Assembly (NCBI GenBank): GCA_902467875.1
Contig: CABQWP010000029.1
Coordinates: 1 to 24,205, forward strand
Source: an uncultured Collinsella sp.
GTDB taxonomy: Bacteria > Actinomycetota > Coriobacteriia > Coriobacteriales > Coriobacteriaceae
Length of the DNA stretch: 24,205 nt
Reading direction: 5' to 3'
Positions within the stretch are counted from its first letter, which is position 1. Each line of letters starts with the position of its first letter. Below are positions 7,159 to 13,720 of the stretch, in pieces. The position numbers were made by a program, and so were the translations under genes. The notes below the pieces were generated by a model. That model ran no database searches and was not told the DNA's origin. It saw nothing but the letters and a program-made list of their open reading frames with translations.

Positions 7159-7349
7159 TCTCTCTAAAACGATAGATTTATCTCTCTAAAGTATAGTATA
7201 TCTCTCTAACTTTAGAGAGATAAGCACCTTATTTTAGAGAGACATTTAGAGAGATGTATCGAATTCACTGTTAGATAGCCCAATGTTATCTCTTTAACTG
7301 GCTTTCTCTTTAGAGAGACAATTAGAGAGACGAGCGCGACCTCTCTAAT
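7159..7349. promoter_or_regulatory. Array of about ten TTTAGAGAGA operator-like motifs
   Basis: TCTCTCTAA (plus orientation) occurs at 7159, 7181, 7201, 7289 (one change, TCTCTTTAA) and 7340 (first base C). The inverse, TTTAGAGAGA or ATTAGAGAGA, occurs at 7211, 7233, 7245, 7309 and 7321. Starts are 10, 12, 19-20 or 22 bases apart, close to whole or double helical turns, apart from a gap of about 44 bases (7245-7289). Copies 3 and 4 form a perfect 11-bp inverted repeat (7199-7209 with 7212-7222). Copy 1 ends 4 bases before the leftward start codon and would cover its ribosome binding site. The stretch is AT-rich against a GC-rich background. I read it as a regulatory array for the adjacent gene. 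Confidence 0.75.
7190..7200 (-). promoter_or_regulatory. Probable -10 boxes of the AlbA_2-type gene
   Basis: Two overlapping TATACT hexamers on the minus strand (7195-7200 and 7190-7195) fall in the gap between array copies 2 and 3. Bound protein at those copies would block RNA polymerase. The -35 region coincides with copies 3 and 4. Confidence 0.5.
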
Positions 7350-7422
7350 CAAGGGCACCACTCTTTAAGGTGCACACTCCCTAACCGTGCCCTAAGTTGC
7401 GGTGAAATAGTCCCCCGATTAA

Positions 7423-7470
7423 CCTGCCAAAAAGGGACAGGTTTATTTTGGCGGGTTTTATCTGGGGAAA
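7423..7470 (+). repeat. Dispersed GGGACAGG repeat, copy 3
   Basis: CCTGCCAAAA (7423-7432) and TTTTGGCGGG (7446-7455) form a 10-bp stem with one T-G pair around AGGGACAGGTTTA. GTTTTATCTGGGGAAA follows. It is in the same orientation as copy 2, about 2.09 kb away, across the AlbA_2-type gene and its array. Confidence 0.85.
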
Positions 7471-7583
7471 CGCAAAATAGCCCCACATACACAACCACCG
7501 CAGCTCCATATGAGGCAAATGAATCAGTAGCGTCTATCCCAAATCTTGAGTATTTGTTCGACAGAACGGCCCCTGCCGGCTCC

Positions 7584-7592
7584 TGCTAGACT
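7584..7592 (+). promoter_or_regulatory. Possible extended -10 of the nuclease gene
   Basis: TGCTAGACT (-10 TAGACT at 7587-7592 with an upstream TG) lies 33 bases before the ATG. No good -35 hexamer is visible. Confidence 0.35.
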
Positions 7593-7625
7593 GGTAGATT
7601 CCCAACCGTCCATCCAGGAGCCGCA

Positions 7626-8609
7626 ATGTCGCGCAAGTCCGCCTACAAGCAAGTACTTTCCATCGGCGCCGCCGTGGTGCTGGGGTTTGCGCTGTTCACA
7701 GGGTCGCTCGACGGAGCGCCCAAGTTGTTGTCGCCGCAAAGTGATGAACAGGCGGCAGCTCTGGCCGAAAAACAAAACGAAAGTCCCAGCCGCACCGACG
7801 ACGAGGCGGACCTGGTCGATCGGCTCGAATCAGGAACGGCGAGCTCCCCGGACCCTCAAAACAGCCAGGACTCTGGCGATGGCTCCGATTCCGCCACAAC
7901 CGACACCGGCGACGGCGCTTCCGCGGACAGCGCCGCCACCCCCATCGACGAGGTCGAAAACCCCGACCTCAACCGCGCCCGCGGTGTTTATCTCAGCAGC
8001 ATTCCCGACTACGCCGGCAACCCCTACGTTGCCCTGCGCGCCGACAGCACGCACCCGCTCGGCACACCATCATTCACGCTCGATGAATACGAGCGCGCTA
8101 CAGAAGAGGGTTGCTTTAAGAAGTTCTCCAAGCTTGACAGCCTGGGCCGCACCCGCAAAGCGCTCGCCTGCGTGGGCCCCGAATCACTCGGTCAAGGCGA
8201 GCGCGGCGATATCTCGCGTATCCATCCCGCTGGATGGCGCCAGCAGCGCTACGACTTTATTCCGGGCCAGAGCCTCTACAACCGCTGCCATCTCATCGCC
8301 TGGTCGCTCTGCGGCGAAAACGCCAACCGCAAGAATCTCCTCACCGGCACGCGTTATCTCAACGAGACAGGCATGCTGCCGTTTGAGGAGCAGATTCTCG
8401 GCTACATCCGCGAGACGGGCAACCACGTGCTCTATCGCGTCACACCCATGTATAACGAAGAGGAACTTGTCTGCCGCGGCGTGCGCCTTGAGGCGCAATC
8501 GGTCGAGGACCACGGCAAGACCCTCTGCTTCCACGTGTACTGCTACAACCTGCAGCCGCACGTGCAGATCGACTACGCCACCGGCCGCAACCAGGCATCC
8601 GGAGACTAG
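7626..8609 (+). CDS. Secreted or membrane-anchored DNA/RNA non-specific endonuclease
   Basis: This 327-aa protein has an N-terminal hydrophobic segment (about 8-26, after SRKSAYK) that acts as a signal peptide or membrane anchor. A low-complexity acidic D/S/T linker runs from about 40 to 110, and the nuclease domain fills the rest. The catalytic region YNRCHLIAWSLCGENANRKN (218-237) carries His222, the expected general base, and Asn237 as likely metal ligand, followed by LLTGTRYLN. This matches the Endonuclea_NS_2 type seen in DNA-entry and mitogenic-factor nucleases, with RCH in place of the more common RGH. Role by family: extracellular nucleic-acid degradation or DNA uptake; no competence genes are nearby. 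AGGAG lies 5 bases before the ATG. A shared terminator separates it from the convergent EF-G-like gene. Confidence 0.88.
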   Translation: MSRKSAYKQVLSIGAAVVLGFALFTGSLDGAPKLLSPQSDEQAAALAEKQNESPSRTDDEADLVDRLESGTASSPDPQNSQDSGDGSDSATTDTGDGASADSAATPIDEVENPDLNRARGVYLSSIPDYAGNPYVALRADSTHPLGTPSFTLDEYERATEEGCFKKFSKLDSLGRTRKALACVGPESLGQGERGDISRIHPAGWRQQRYDFIPGQSLYNRCHLIAWSLCGENANRKNLLTGTRYLNETGMLPFEEQILGYIRETGNHVLYRVTPMYNEEELVCRGVRLEAQSVEDHGKTLCFHVYCYNLQPHVQIDYATGRNQASGD

Positions 8610-8670
8610 TGCCGACCGCACCGCCCGTAACCCAAAAATGATTCGTTTTCCTCCGTCCCCATGGGATCAA

Positions 8671-8706
8671 AAAAGGCCGCCCTGGATTACCCAGGGCGGC
8701 CTTTTC
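8671..8706. terminator. Bidirectional terminator
   Basis: AAAAGGCCGCCCTGG (8671-8685) and CCAGGGCGGCCTTTT (8691-8705) form a perfect 15-bp stem with an ATTAC loop between the convergent nuclease (plus) and EF-G-like (minus) genes. A/T tails on both sides allow use in either direction. Confidence 0.9.
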
Positions 8707-8738
8707 GTCAGCGTCCACATTGCAGGCAAAACCACACG

Positions 8739-10814
8739 CTACTTGGCGCGGCCCTCCTCATAGCGCTCGACCAGCTTGGCCTGAACATCGTAGGGAACCT
8801 GCTCGTAGCCAGCGGGCTTCATGGTAAAGTCACCCGTGCCGCGCGTGATAGAGCGCAGGCGCGTCGAATAATCCGTCAGCTCTGCCAGCGGCGCCTGGGC
8901 AATGACCACGGTGTCGCCGCGCTCATCGGTCTCCATACCCGTCACGCGACCGCGCGATGCCGAGATGTCGCCCATCACAGCGCCGGCGTAGCTTTCGGGA
9001 ATAGTCACCGTGATTTCCTCGATGGGCTCCAGCACCACCGGGTCGGCATCGGCGCACGCCTTGCGCAGGCCGATGCGAGCCGCCGCGCGGAACGCCATCT
9101 CGTTGGAGTCGACGCTGTGATACGAGCCGTCGTACACAGCCACGCGAATGCCCGTGAGCGGGTAGCCGGCAATGATGCCGTCCTTCATGGTCTCCTGGAC
9201 ACCCTTGTCCACGGCGGGGATGAGCGAGCGCGGGATGCGGCCACCCACGACCTCGTCTACAAACTCATAGCCATCGCTCGTGCCGTCGGGCCCAATGAGC
9301 GGCTCAACGCGCAGCCAGCAGTCGCCATACTGACCGGCACCGCCAGTCTGTTTCTTGTGGCGGCCCTGCGCGCTTGCCGTACGGCGAATGGTCTCGCGAT
9401 ACGGAATGCGGATCGGCACGCTCTTGGCCACGACCTTGGTGCGATCCTCCAAACGGTTGAGCAGCACCGAAACCTGCGCCTCACCAACGGCGGAGATAAT
9501 GGTCTGGCCCGTCTCCTCGTCACGATCGATGCTCATGGTCGGATCGGCCTTGCAGGCCTTCTCGATAAACGTGTAGAGCTTCTCTTCGTCGCCGCGATTC
9601 TCGGCCTCGATGGCGATGCGGTACTGCGAGTTGGGGAACTTAAACGCCGCAGCCTCGACCTTGCCGGTAATCGAGAGCGTATCGCCCGTCTCGGCCGCCA
9701 GCTTGGGTGCCACGATAATGTCGCCGGCATAGGCGTGACCGACCTCGGTCATGTCGCGGCCGCACATCACATACAGGTGAGCCAGACGGTCGCCCTTGCG
9801 CGTGCGCGCGTTGACCAGCTCAAGGCCCGGCTCAAGCGTACCCGTCAGCACCTTAATAAAGCTGATGCGACCCTGCTGCGGATCGGCCAGGGTCTTAAAC
9901 ACAAACGCCACCGGACGATCATCGTCGCTTGAAATCTTGAGCGAATCGCCGTCGATAAGCGGCATCTCGCCGTAGTCGGTCGGCGCCGGGAAGTATGTGG
10001 CGATGTCGTCCATCAGCGAGTTGACGCCCTGCTCCTTAATGCAATCGCCCGCAAAGACCGGCACAAAGATGCGCTCGGCGATCGCCTTCGACAGCAGGCC
10101 TTCAAGCTCCTCCTGCGTCAGCGTCTCCTCGCCTTCCAAGTACTTCATCATCAGTTCATCGTCAGCCTCGGCCACCAGCTCGCACAGATGGTCATGGGCT
10201 TCCTCGGCCTGGGCACGATACTCCTCGGGAATCTCCGACTCAACGGCTTCGGTGCCGTTGCAATGGCGCGCCTTCATGCGCACCAGGTCGATGATGCCGT
10301 CAAAGTCCTCGCCCTCGCCCCAGGGAAGGGTCACGGCGCCCAGGCGCGTGCCAAAGCGCTCTTGCAGCAGGTCCATCGTGGTCGCAAAGCTGGCCTCGGA
10401 GCGCGACAGGCGGTTTACGAACACCGCACGCGCCAGTCGCAGGTCCTCGGCGGCATACCAGAGCTTAACCGTCGTAGGCTGCGGGCCGGCCTCGGCGTCG
10501 ACCACAAACAGAGCCGTCTCGCAGACGCTCATCGCGGCAAAGGCGTCGCCGATAAAATCGGGGTAGCACGGGGCATCGAGCACATTGATGCGCGCGCCCT
10601 TCCAGTCGATCGGCGCGATGGTCGTCGAGATGGAAAATGCACGCTTGACCTCTTCGGGGTCATAGTCGAGCGTGGGCTTGGTGCCGTCGTGGCCGCCCAG
10701 GCGGGCGGTCTTGCCGGAAAGGTGGAGCATGGCCTCGGCGAGTGAAGTCTTGCCCACCCCGCCTTGGCCTACGAGCACCACGTTCCTTACGTTACCGGTC
10801 TTGGGAGCACCCAT
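8739..10814 (-). CDS. Elongation factor G-like protein (EF-G2/FusA2 type)
   Basis: This 691-aa protein has the five-domain EF-G layout and is a cytosolic, ribosome-associated GTPase-family member. The start at 10814 is supported by AGGAGGT 6 bases upstream; the longer frame to 10925 adds 37 unlikely residues. G1 is GQGGVGKTS (16-24). G3 reads DAPCYPDF (80-87) rather than DTPGHVDF, and the G4 position has NRLSR (134-138) rather than NKxD, so GTP binding or specificity may be altered. Domain IV shows GGAGQYGDCWLRVEP and the C-terminal domain SYAGAVMGDISASRGRV, both EF-G hallmarks. It is not the housekeeping copy, which normally sits beside rpsL, rpsG and tuf with intact G motifs. FusA2-type paralogues of actinobacteria have no settled function. 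It appears monocistronic. Confidence 0.9.
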   Translation of the reverse strand: MGAPKTGNVRNVVLVGQGGVGKTSLAEAMLHLSGKTARLGGHDGTKPTLDYDPEEVKRAFSISTTIAPIDWKGARINVLDAPCYPDFIGDAFAAMSVCETALFVVDAEAGPQPTTVKLWYAAEDLRLARAVFVNRLSRSEASFATTMDLLQERFGTRLGAVTLPWGEGEDFDGIIDLVRMKARHCNGTEAVESEIPEEYRAQAEEAHDHLCELVAEADDELMMKYLEGEETLTQEELEGLLSKAIAERIFVPVFAGDCIKEQGVNSLMDDIATYFPAPTDYGEMPLIDGDSLKISSDDDRPVAFVFKTLADPQQGRISFIKVLTGTLEPGLELVNARTRKGDRLAHLYVMCGRDMTEVGHAYAGDIIVAPKLAAETGDTLSITGKVEAAAFKFPNSQYRIAIEAENRGDEEKLYTFIEKACKADPTMSIDRDEETGQTIISAVGEAQVSVLLNRLEDRTKVVAKSVPIRIPYRETIRRTASAQGRHKKQTGGAGQYGDCWLRVEPLIGPDGTSDGYEFVDEVVGGRIPRSLIPAVDKGVQETMKDGIIAGYPLTGIRVAVYDGSYHSVDSNEMAFRAAARIGLRKACADADPVVLEPIEEITVTIPESYAGAVMGDISASRGRVTGMETDERGDTVVIAQAPLAELTDYSTRLRSITRGTGDFTMKPAGYEQVPYDVQAKLVERYEEGRAK

Positions 10815-11050
10815 GATGACCTCCTTGCAGGGCCGCGCGCAATGCGCGACGCCAACGGGGAGAGTTCGCGGTCGGTGCCATCCCGGGAGCAGCATGGTCG
10901 GCAGCCGAGCCGACTCACCCTCCAAATGTCCTATGCCACCACCCTACCCTCACGGGCGGCTGTCCATGCATACCTTTCGGCGCTCGTATGAATACAGGCG
11001 GCGAGAGGACAGAGCAAGTATGCCAGGCGATTATTAAACCCCATCGATAC
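10815..11050. other. Upstream region of the EF-G-like gene; no gene seen
   Basis: The stretch is GC-rich near the EF-G-like gene and holds a short hairpin (GTCGGC with GCCGAC near 10900). I see no convincing -35/-10 pair and no credible coding frame. Confidence 0.4.
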
Positions 11051-11056
11051 AAATAA

Positions 11057-11090
11057 AAGCCGCCGCAGTCCATAAGACCCGCGGCGGCTT
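11057..11090 (-). terminator. Terminator of the amino acid ABC operon
   Basis: AAGCCGCCGC (11057-11066) and GCGGCGGCTT (11081-11090) form a 10-bp stem. On the minus strand it is followed by TTTTATTT. It lies 21 bases after the stop of the ATPase gene. Confidence 0.85.
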
Positions 11091-11111
11091 CTTCTCAATA
11101 CATAGCTGAGC

Positions 11112-11876
11112 TTAGCCCTCGATACGACTCAAGAACTCACGGGTACGTTGCTCACGCGGATGATCGATAACCTGCTCGGCCGGGCCCTCCTCGACAATGC
11201 GGCCTCCGTCCATAAAGACCACGCGATCGGCAACATCGCGCGCAAACTGCATCGCATGGGTCACGATCACCATCGTCATATTCTGCGCCGCCAGGTCTTT
11301 AATGACACGCAGCACCTCGGCCGTTAGCTCGGGATCGAGCGCCGAGGTCGGCTCGTCAAAGAATAAGATTTCCGGATCGAGCGCCAGGGCGCGGGCGATA
11401 CTCACACGCTGTTGCTGACCGCCCGAAAGCTCACACGGCACCTTGTTCTCGTTGCCCGTCAGCCCCATTTGTGCAATCAGCTCGTGAGCGCGGGCTTCCG
11501 CCTGCTCGCGCGGACGCTTAAGCACGCGAATCGGCGCATCGGTGATGTTTTTCATCACCGTATAGTGCGGGAACAGGTTGTAATTTTGGAACACCAGGCC
11601 GAATCGCGAGCGCGCCTGCTTGGGCACATCGCCCTTCGCATAGACCGCGCCCGAACCCGCATCCGTCGCAACGGCAAGGTCGCCAAACGAGAGCGAGCCT
11701 CCGTCGAGTGTCTCGAGCAGCGTGGCACACCGCAGCAGCGTGGACTTGCCGCCACCCGAAGGCCCGATAATCGCCACGACCTCGCCACGCTTCACCTCAA
11801 GCGAGATATCCTTGAGCACCTCATTGCCGCCAAACGCCTTACGCGCGTTCGATATATTCATTACCGAATTAATCAT
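11112..11876 (-). CDS. Polar amino acid ABC transporter, ATP-binding protein
   Basis: This 254-aa GlnQ/HisP-type ATPase drives import from the cytosolic face. It has Walker A GPSGGGKST (38-46), the Q-loop FQNYNLFP, the signature LSGGQQQR (150-157), Walker B ILFFDE (170-175) with the D-loop SALD, and the switch His in VTHAM. Between Walker A and the Q-loop it carries a somewhat long insert (about 60-90). The start overlaps the permease stop by 8 bases (ATGATTAA), implying coupled translation. A later Met (residue 6) is a less likely start. It is the last gene of the three-gene operon. Amino acid specificity cannot be read from the sequence. Confidence 0.95.
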   Translation of the reverse strand: MINSVMNISNARKAFGGNEVLKDISLEVKRGEVVAIIGPSGGGKSTLLRCATLLETLDGGSLSFGDLAVATDAGSGAVYAKGDVPKQARSRFGLVFQNYNLFPHYTVMKNITDAPIRVLKRPREQAEARAHELIAQMGLTGNENKVPCELSGGQQQRVSIARALALDPEILFFDEPTSALDPELTAEVLRVIKDLAAQNMTMVIVTHAMQFARDVADRVVFMDGGRIVEEGPAEQVIDHPREQRTREFLSRIEG

Positions 11877-12522
11877 GGTAGTAATCCAATTTTTTCTCGG
11901 CGGCGCCCAGCAGCATCTCGACGACGAAATTAAAGACCCAGTAAATCAGCGCCGCGATCGCAAACGGCACCATGCTCACCTGCGAGGCGACCAGCGCCTT
12001 GGCCGTCGAGAACATCTCACCCACGCCAATGGCAAACGCCAGCGACGTGTCCTTGACCAGCGTGATGATCTCGTTGCCCATCGCCGGCAGAATACGCTTG
12101 GCGACCTGCGGCATCACGATATACAGAAACGTCTGCACGCGCGAATAGCCCAGCACCTCGGCAGCCTCGTATTGACCGCGCGGAATGGACTGCAAGCCCG
12201 AGCGATAGATCTCGGCAAAGTAACCGGCGTAGTTGATGATGAACGCCACGACGCACGCCGTCCACTTGGAATCGGGCGTGAGCGAAATGCCAAACACGTA
12301 GTACGGGGCAAAGTAGATGGCAAACATCTGCAGCATGAGCGGCGTACCGCGCATGACCGAAATGTAGATGCGCGCAATCCAGCGAAGCGGCGCGATTTTG
12401 CTCATGCGCATAAACGCCACGGGGATTCCCAGCGGAATCGACCCCAGCAGTGTCAGCACAAACAGCTGCAAACTGACCAAGAATCCCTGGCCAAGCATCT
12501 GCATCATGACCTGAATAGACAT
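11869..12522 (-). CDS. Polar amino acid ABC transporter, permease
   Basis: This 217-aa HisM/GlnP-type inner-membrane permease has several hydrophobic helices (for example about 15-35 and the segment IALIYWVFNFVVEM near the end). The EAA loop EAAEVLGYSRVQTF, followed by PQVAKRILPAMGNEI, contacts the ATPase. The ATG at 12522 shares a base with the stop of the binding-protein gene (TAATG), so translation is probably coupled. The alternative TTG start 15 bases upstream is weaker. Only one permease gene is present, so the transporter presumably uses a homodimer. Confidence 0.95.
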   Translation of the reverse strand: MSIQVMMQMLGQGFLVSLQLFVLTLLGSIPLGIPVAFMRMSKIAPLRWIARIYISVMRGTPLMLQMFAIYFAPYYVFGISLTPDSKWTACVVAFIINYAGYFAEIYRSGLQSIPRGQYEAAEVLGYSRVQTFLYIVMPQVAKRILPAMGNEIITLVKDTSLAFAIGVGEMFSTAKALVASQVSMVPFAIAALIYWVFNFVVEMLLGAAEKKLDYYHD

Positions 12523-13382
12523 TACTTGAGCACCCAATTATCGAAAGATAGACCATAGCTTGAATACTTGTCGCAGAGATCCTTAACCGTACCGTAATCG
12601 TAGAGTGCCTTGAGCGACTCGGTCACGGCGTCGGCCGACTTGGTGTCGCCCTTCTTAAAGCCGACGGCGTAGTGCTCGCTGGACAGCGGCTCATCAAGCT
12701 GCGTATAAGCATCGGGCTTGGCGGCAAGCTGATACTGGGCAATCGAAAGGTCGCAAGCCACGGCATCGACCGCGCCGCTCTCGAGCTGCATAAACGCCGT
12801 GTTGTACTCACCGATGGTGTCGAGCGTGGCAAACGTCGCCGCCAGATCCTTCTGGTCACCCTCAAGCACATCCTGCGCAGCGGAATCGGTCTGGGTAATC
12901 ACGGTCTTGCCGGCAAGATCGTCCCAGCTCTTGATGCCTGCATCCTTCTTTACCACCAGCACCTGCTCGTTGAGCATGTACGGCTCGGAGAACGTGTAGT
13001 CGTCCTCACGGCCCTCCATGGTAAAGCCATTCCAGATGCAGTTGATGGCGCCCGAGTTAAGCAGCGTATCCTTGGCATCCCAGTCGATGGCCTCGTATTT
13101 GACCTCCCAGCCCTGCTTATCGGCAACAGCCTTGGCCAGATCGAGATCAAAGCCGGTGTACTCGCCATCGTCGCCCACAAAGCCGTACGGAGGATAGGAC
13201 TTATCAAAGCCCACCACGAGCTTCTTGGACTCCGCAGCGCCCTTCACATCCTTGGCTGCAGCAGAACCGGCAGCGGAACCCTTACCGGCACCACCACCGC
13301 AGCCTACCAGGCCAAGACCTAGAACCGTAGCGAGCGAACCGGCTAGACCAACAAACTGACGACGAGACATATCGGTATTCAT
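12522..13382 (-). CDS. Amino acid ABC transporter, substrate-binding lipoprotein
   Basis: This 286-aa family-3 solute-binding protein is exported and lipid-anchored at Cys28 in the lipobox LVGC. The leader begins MNTDMSRRQFVG, a twin-arginine motif (SRRQF), so it is probably a Tat substrate. The binding domain starts at KKLVVGFDKSYPPYGFVGDD and shows FDLDLAKAVADKQG and typical family-3 strands to the C-terminus (LCDKYSSYGLSFDNW). The start at 13382 has GGGGGA about 6 bases upstream; the frame to 13403 adds seven residues without a binding site. It is the first gene of the operon, which is the usual order when the binding protein is made in excess. A promoter and palindrome lie upstream. Confidence 0.95.
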   Translation of the reverse strand: MNTDMSRRQFVGLAGSLATVLGLGLVGCGGGAGKGSAAGSAAAKDVKGAAESKKLVVGFDKSYPPYGFVGDDGEYTGFDLDLAKAVADKQGWEVKYEAIDWDAKDTLLNSGAINCIWNGFTMEGREDDYTFSEPYMLNEQVLVVKKDAGIKSWDDLAGKTVITQTDSAAQDVLEGDQKDLAATFATLDTIGEYNTAFMQLESGAVDAVACDLSIAQYQLAAKPDAYTQLDEPLSSEHYAVGFKKGDTKSADAVTESLKALYDYGTVKDLCDKYSSYGLSFDNWVLK

Positions 13383-13400
13383 GGTATTCCCCCTTGGTGG

Positions 13401-13420
13401 CACTTTAGTTAAGTAAAGTG
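13401..13420. promoter_or_regulatory. Near-perfect 20-bp palindrome in the ABC operon leader
   Basis: CACTTTAGTTAAGTAAAGTG is palindromic except at one central pair. It lies between the predicted transcription start and the lipoprotein gene. A third CACTTTA (13445-13451) falls between the -35 and -10 boxes. This looks like an operator for an amino-acid-responsive repressor; the protein is unknown. Confidence 0.6.
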
Positions 13421-13438
13421 AGTCGTGTAACGTTCAGA

Positions 13439-13467
13439 ATCATACACTTTAGCGTGATAGAGCACAA
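13439..13467 (-). promoter_or_regulatory. Promoter of the amino acid ABC operon
   Basis: On the minus strand, -35 TTGTGC (13462-13467) and -10 TATGAT (13439-13444) are separated by exactly 17 bases. This is the best sigma-70-type promoter in the window. Confidence 0.75.
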
Positions 13468-13474
13468 GGCGAGT

Positions 13475-13613
13475 TTGCCCGTCGCGTGAGGGGTGTGGGG
13501 GTTAAGTTTCCTGCTCTACAGTCCTGCTCATGACGGAGGCCACATTAAGTGGCCTCCTGTTCGTGCGGAACTCGCGATAAACTTAACCCCCACACCCCTC
13601 ACGCGGCGGGCAA
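13475..13613. repeat. 139-bp nested foldback element
   Basis: Arms of 35 bp (13475-13509 and 13579-13613) are complementary with one mismatch. Inside, GGAGGCCAC (13535-13543) and GTGGCCTCC (13549-13557) form a second hairpin with an ATTAA loop. It lies between the divergent ABC operon and methyltransferase gene. It may be a non-coding, MITE-like or REP-like element. No target-site duplication is obvious. Confidence 0.8.
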
Positions 13614-13677
13614 CCGTCGTTGGGCTTATCACTGACACGAATAAACCGCTTGTATATCGTCTGCTGGCTTGGCACGG

Positions 13678-13683
13678 TACAAT
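13678..13683 (+). promoter_or_regulatory. Probable -10 box of the rRNA methyltransferase gene
   Basis: TACAAT lies 37 bases before the ATG at 13721. No good -35 hexamer is present at normal spacing. Confidence 0.45.
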
Positions 13684-13720
13684 ACTTGCAGCTTTAATTC
13701 ATGAATAAGTGGAGTTATTG

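Noticed and set aside
7159..7349. CRISPR-like array
   Set aside because: The units are only 9-10 bp, occur in both orientations and lack equal unique spacers. Operator sites explain them better.
10815..10925. 37-residue N-terminal extension of the EF-G-like protein
   Set aside because: AGGAGGT directly before the ATG at 10814 and the family's usual beginning favour the shorter form.
13493..13708. 71-aa frame upstream of the methyltransferase
   Set aside because: It lies mostly in the nested foldback element and has no ribosome binding site.
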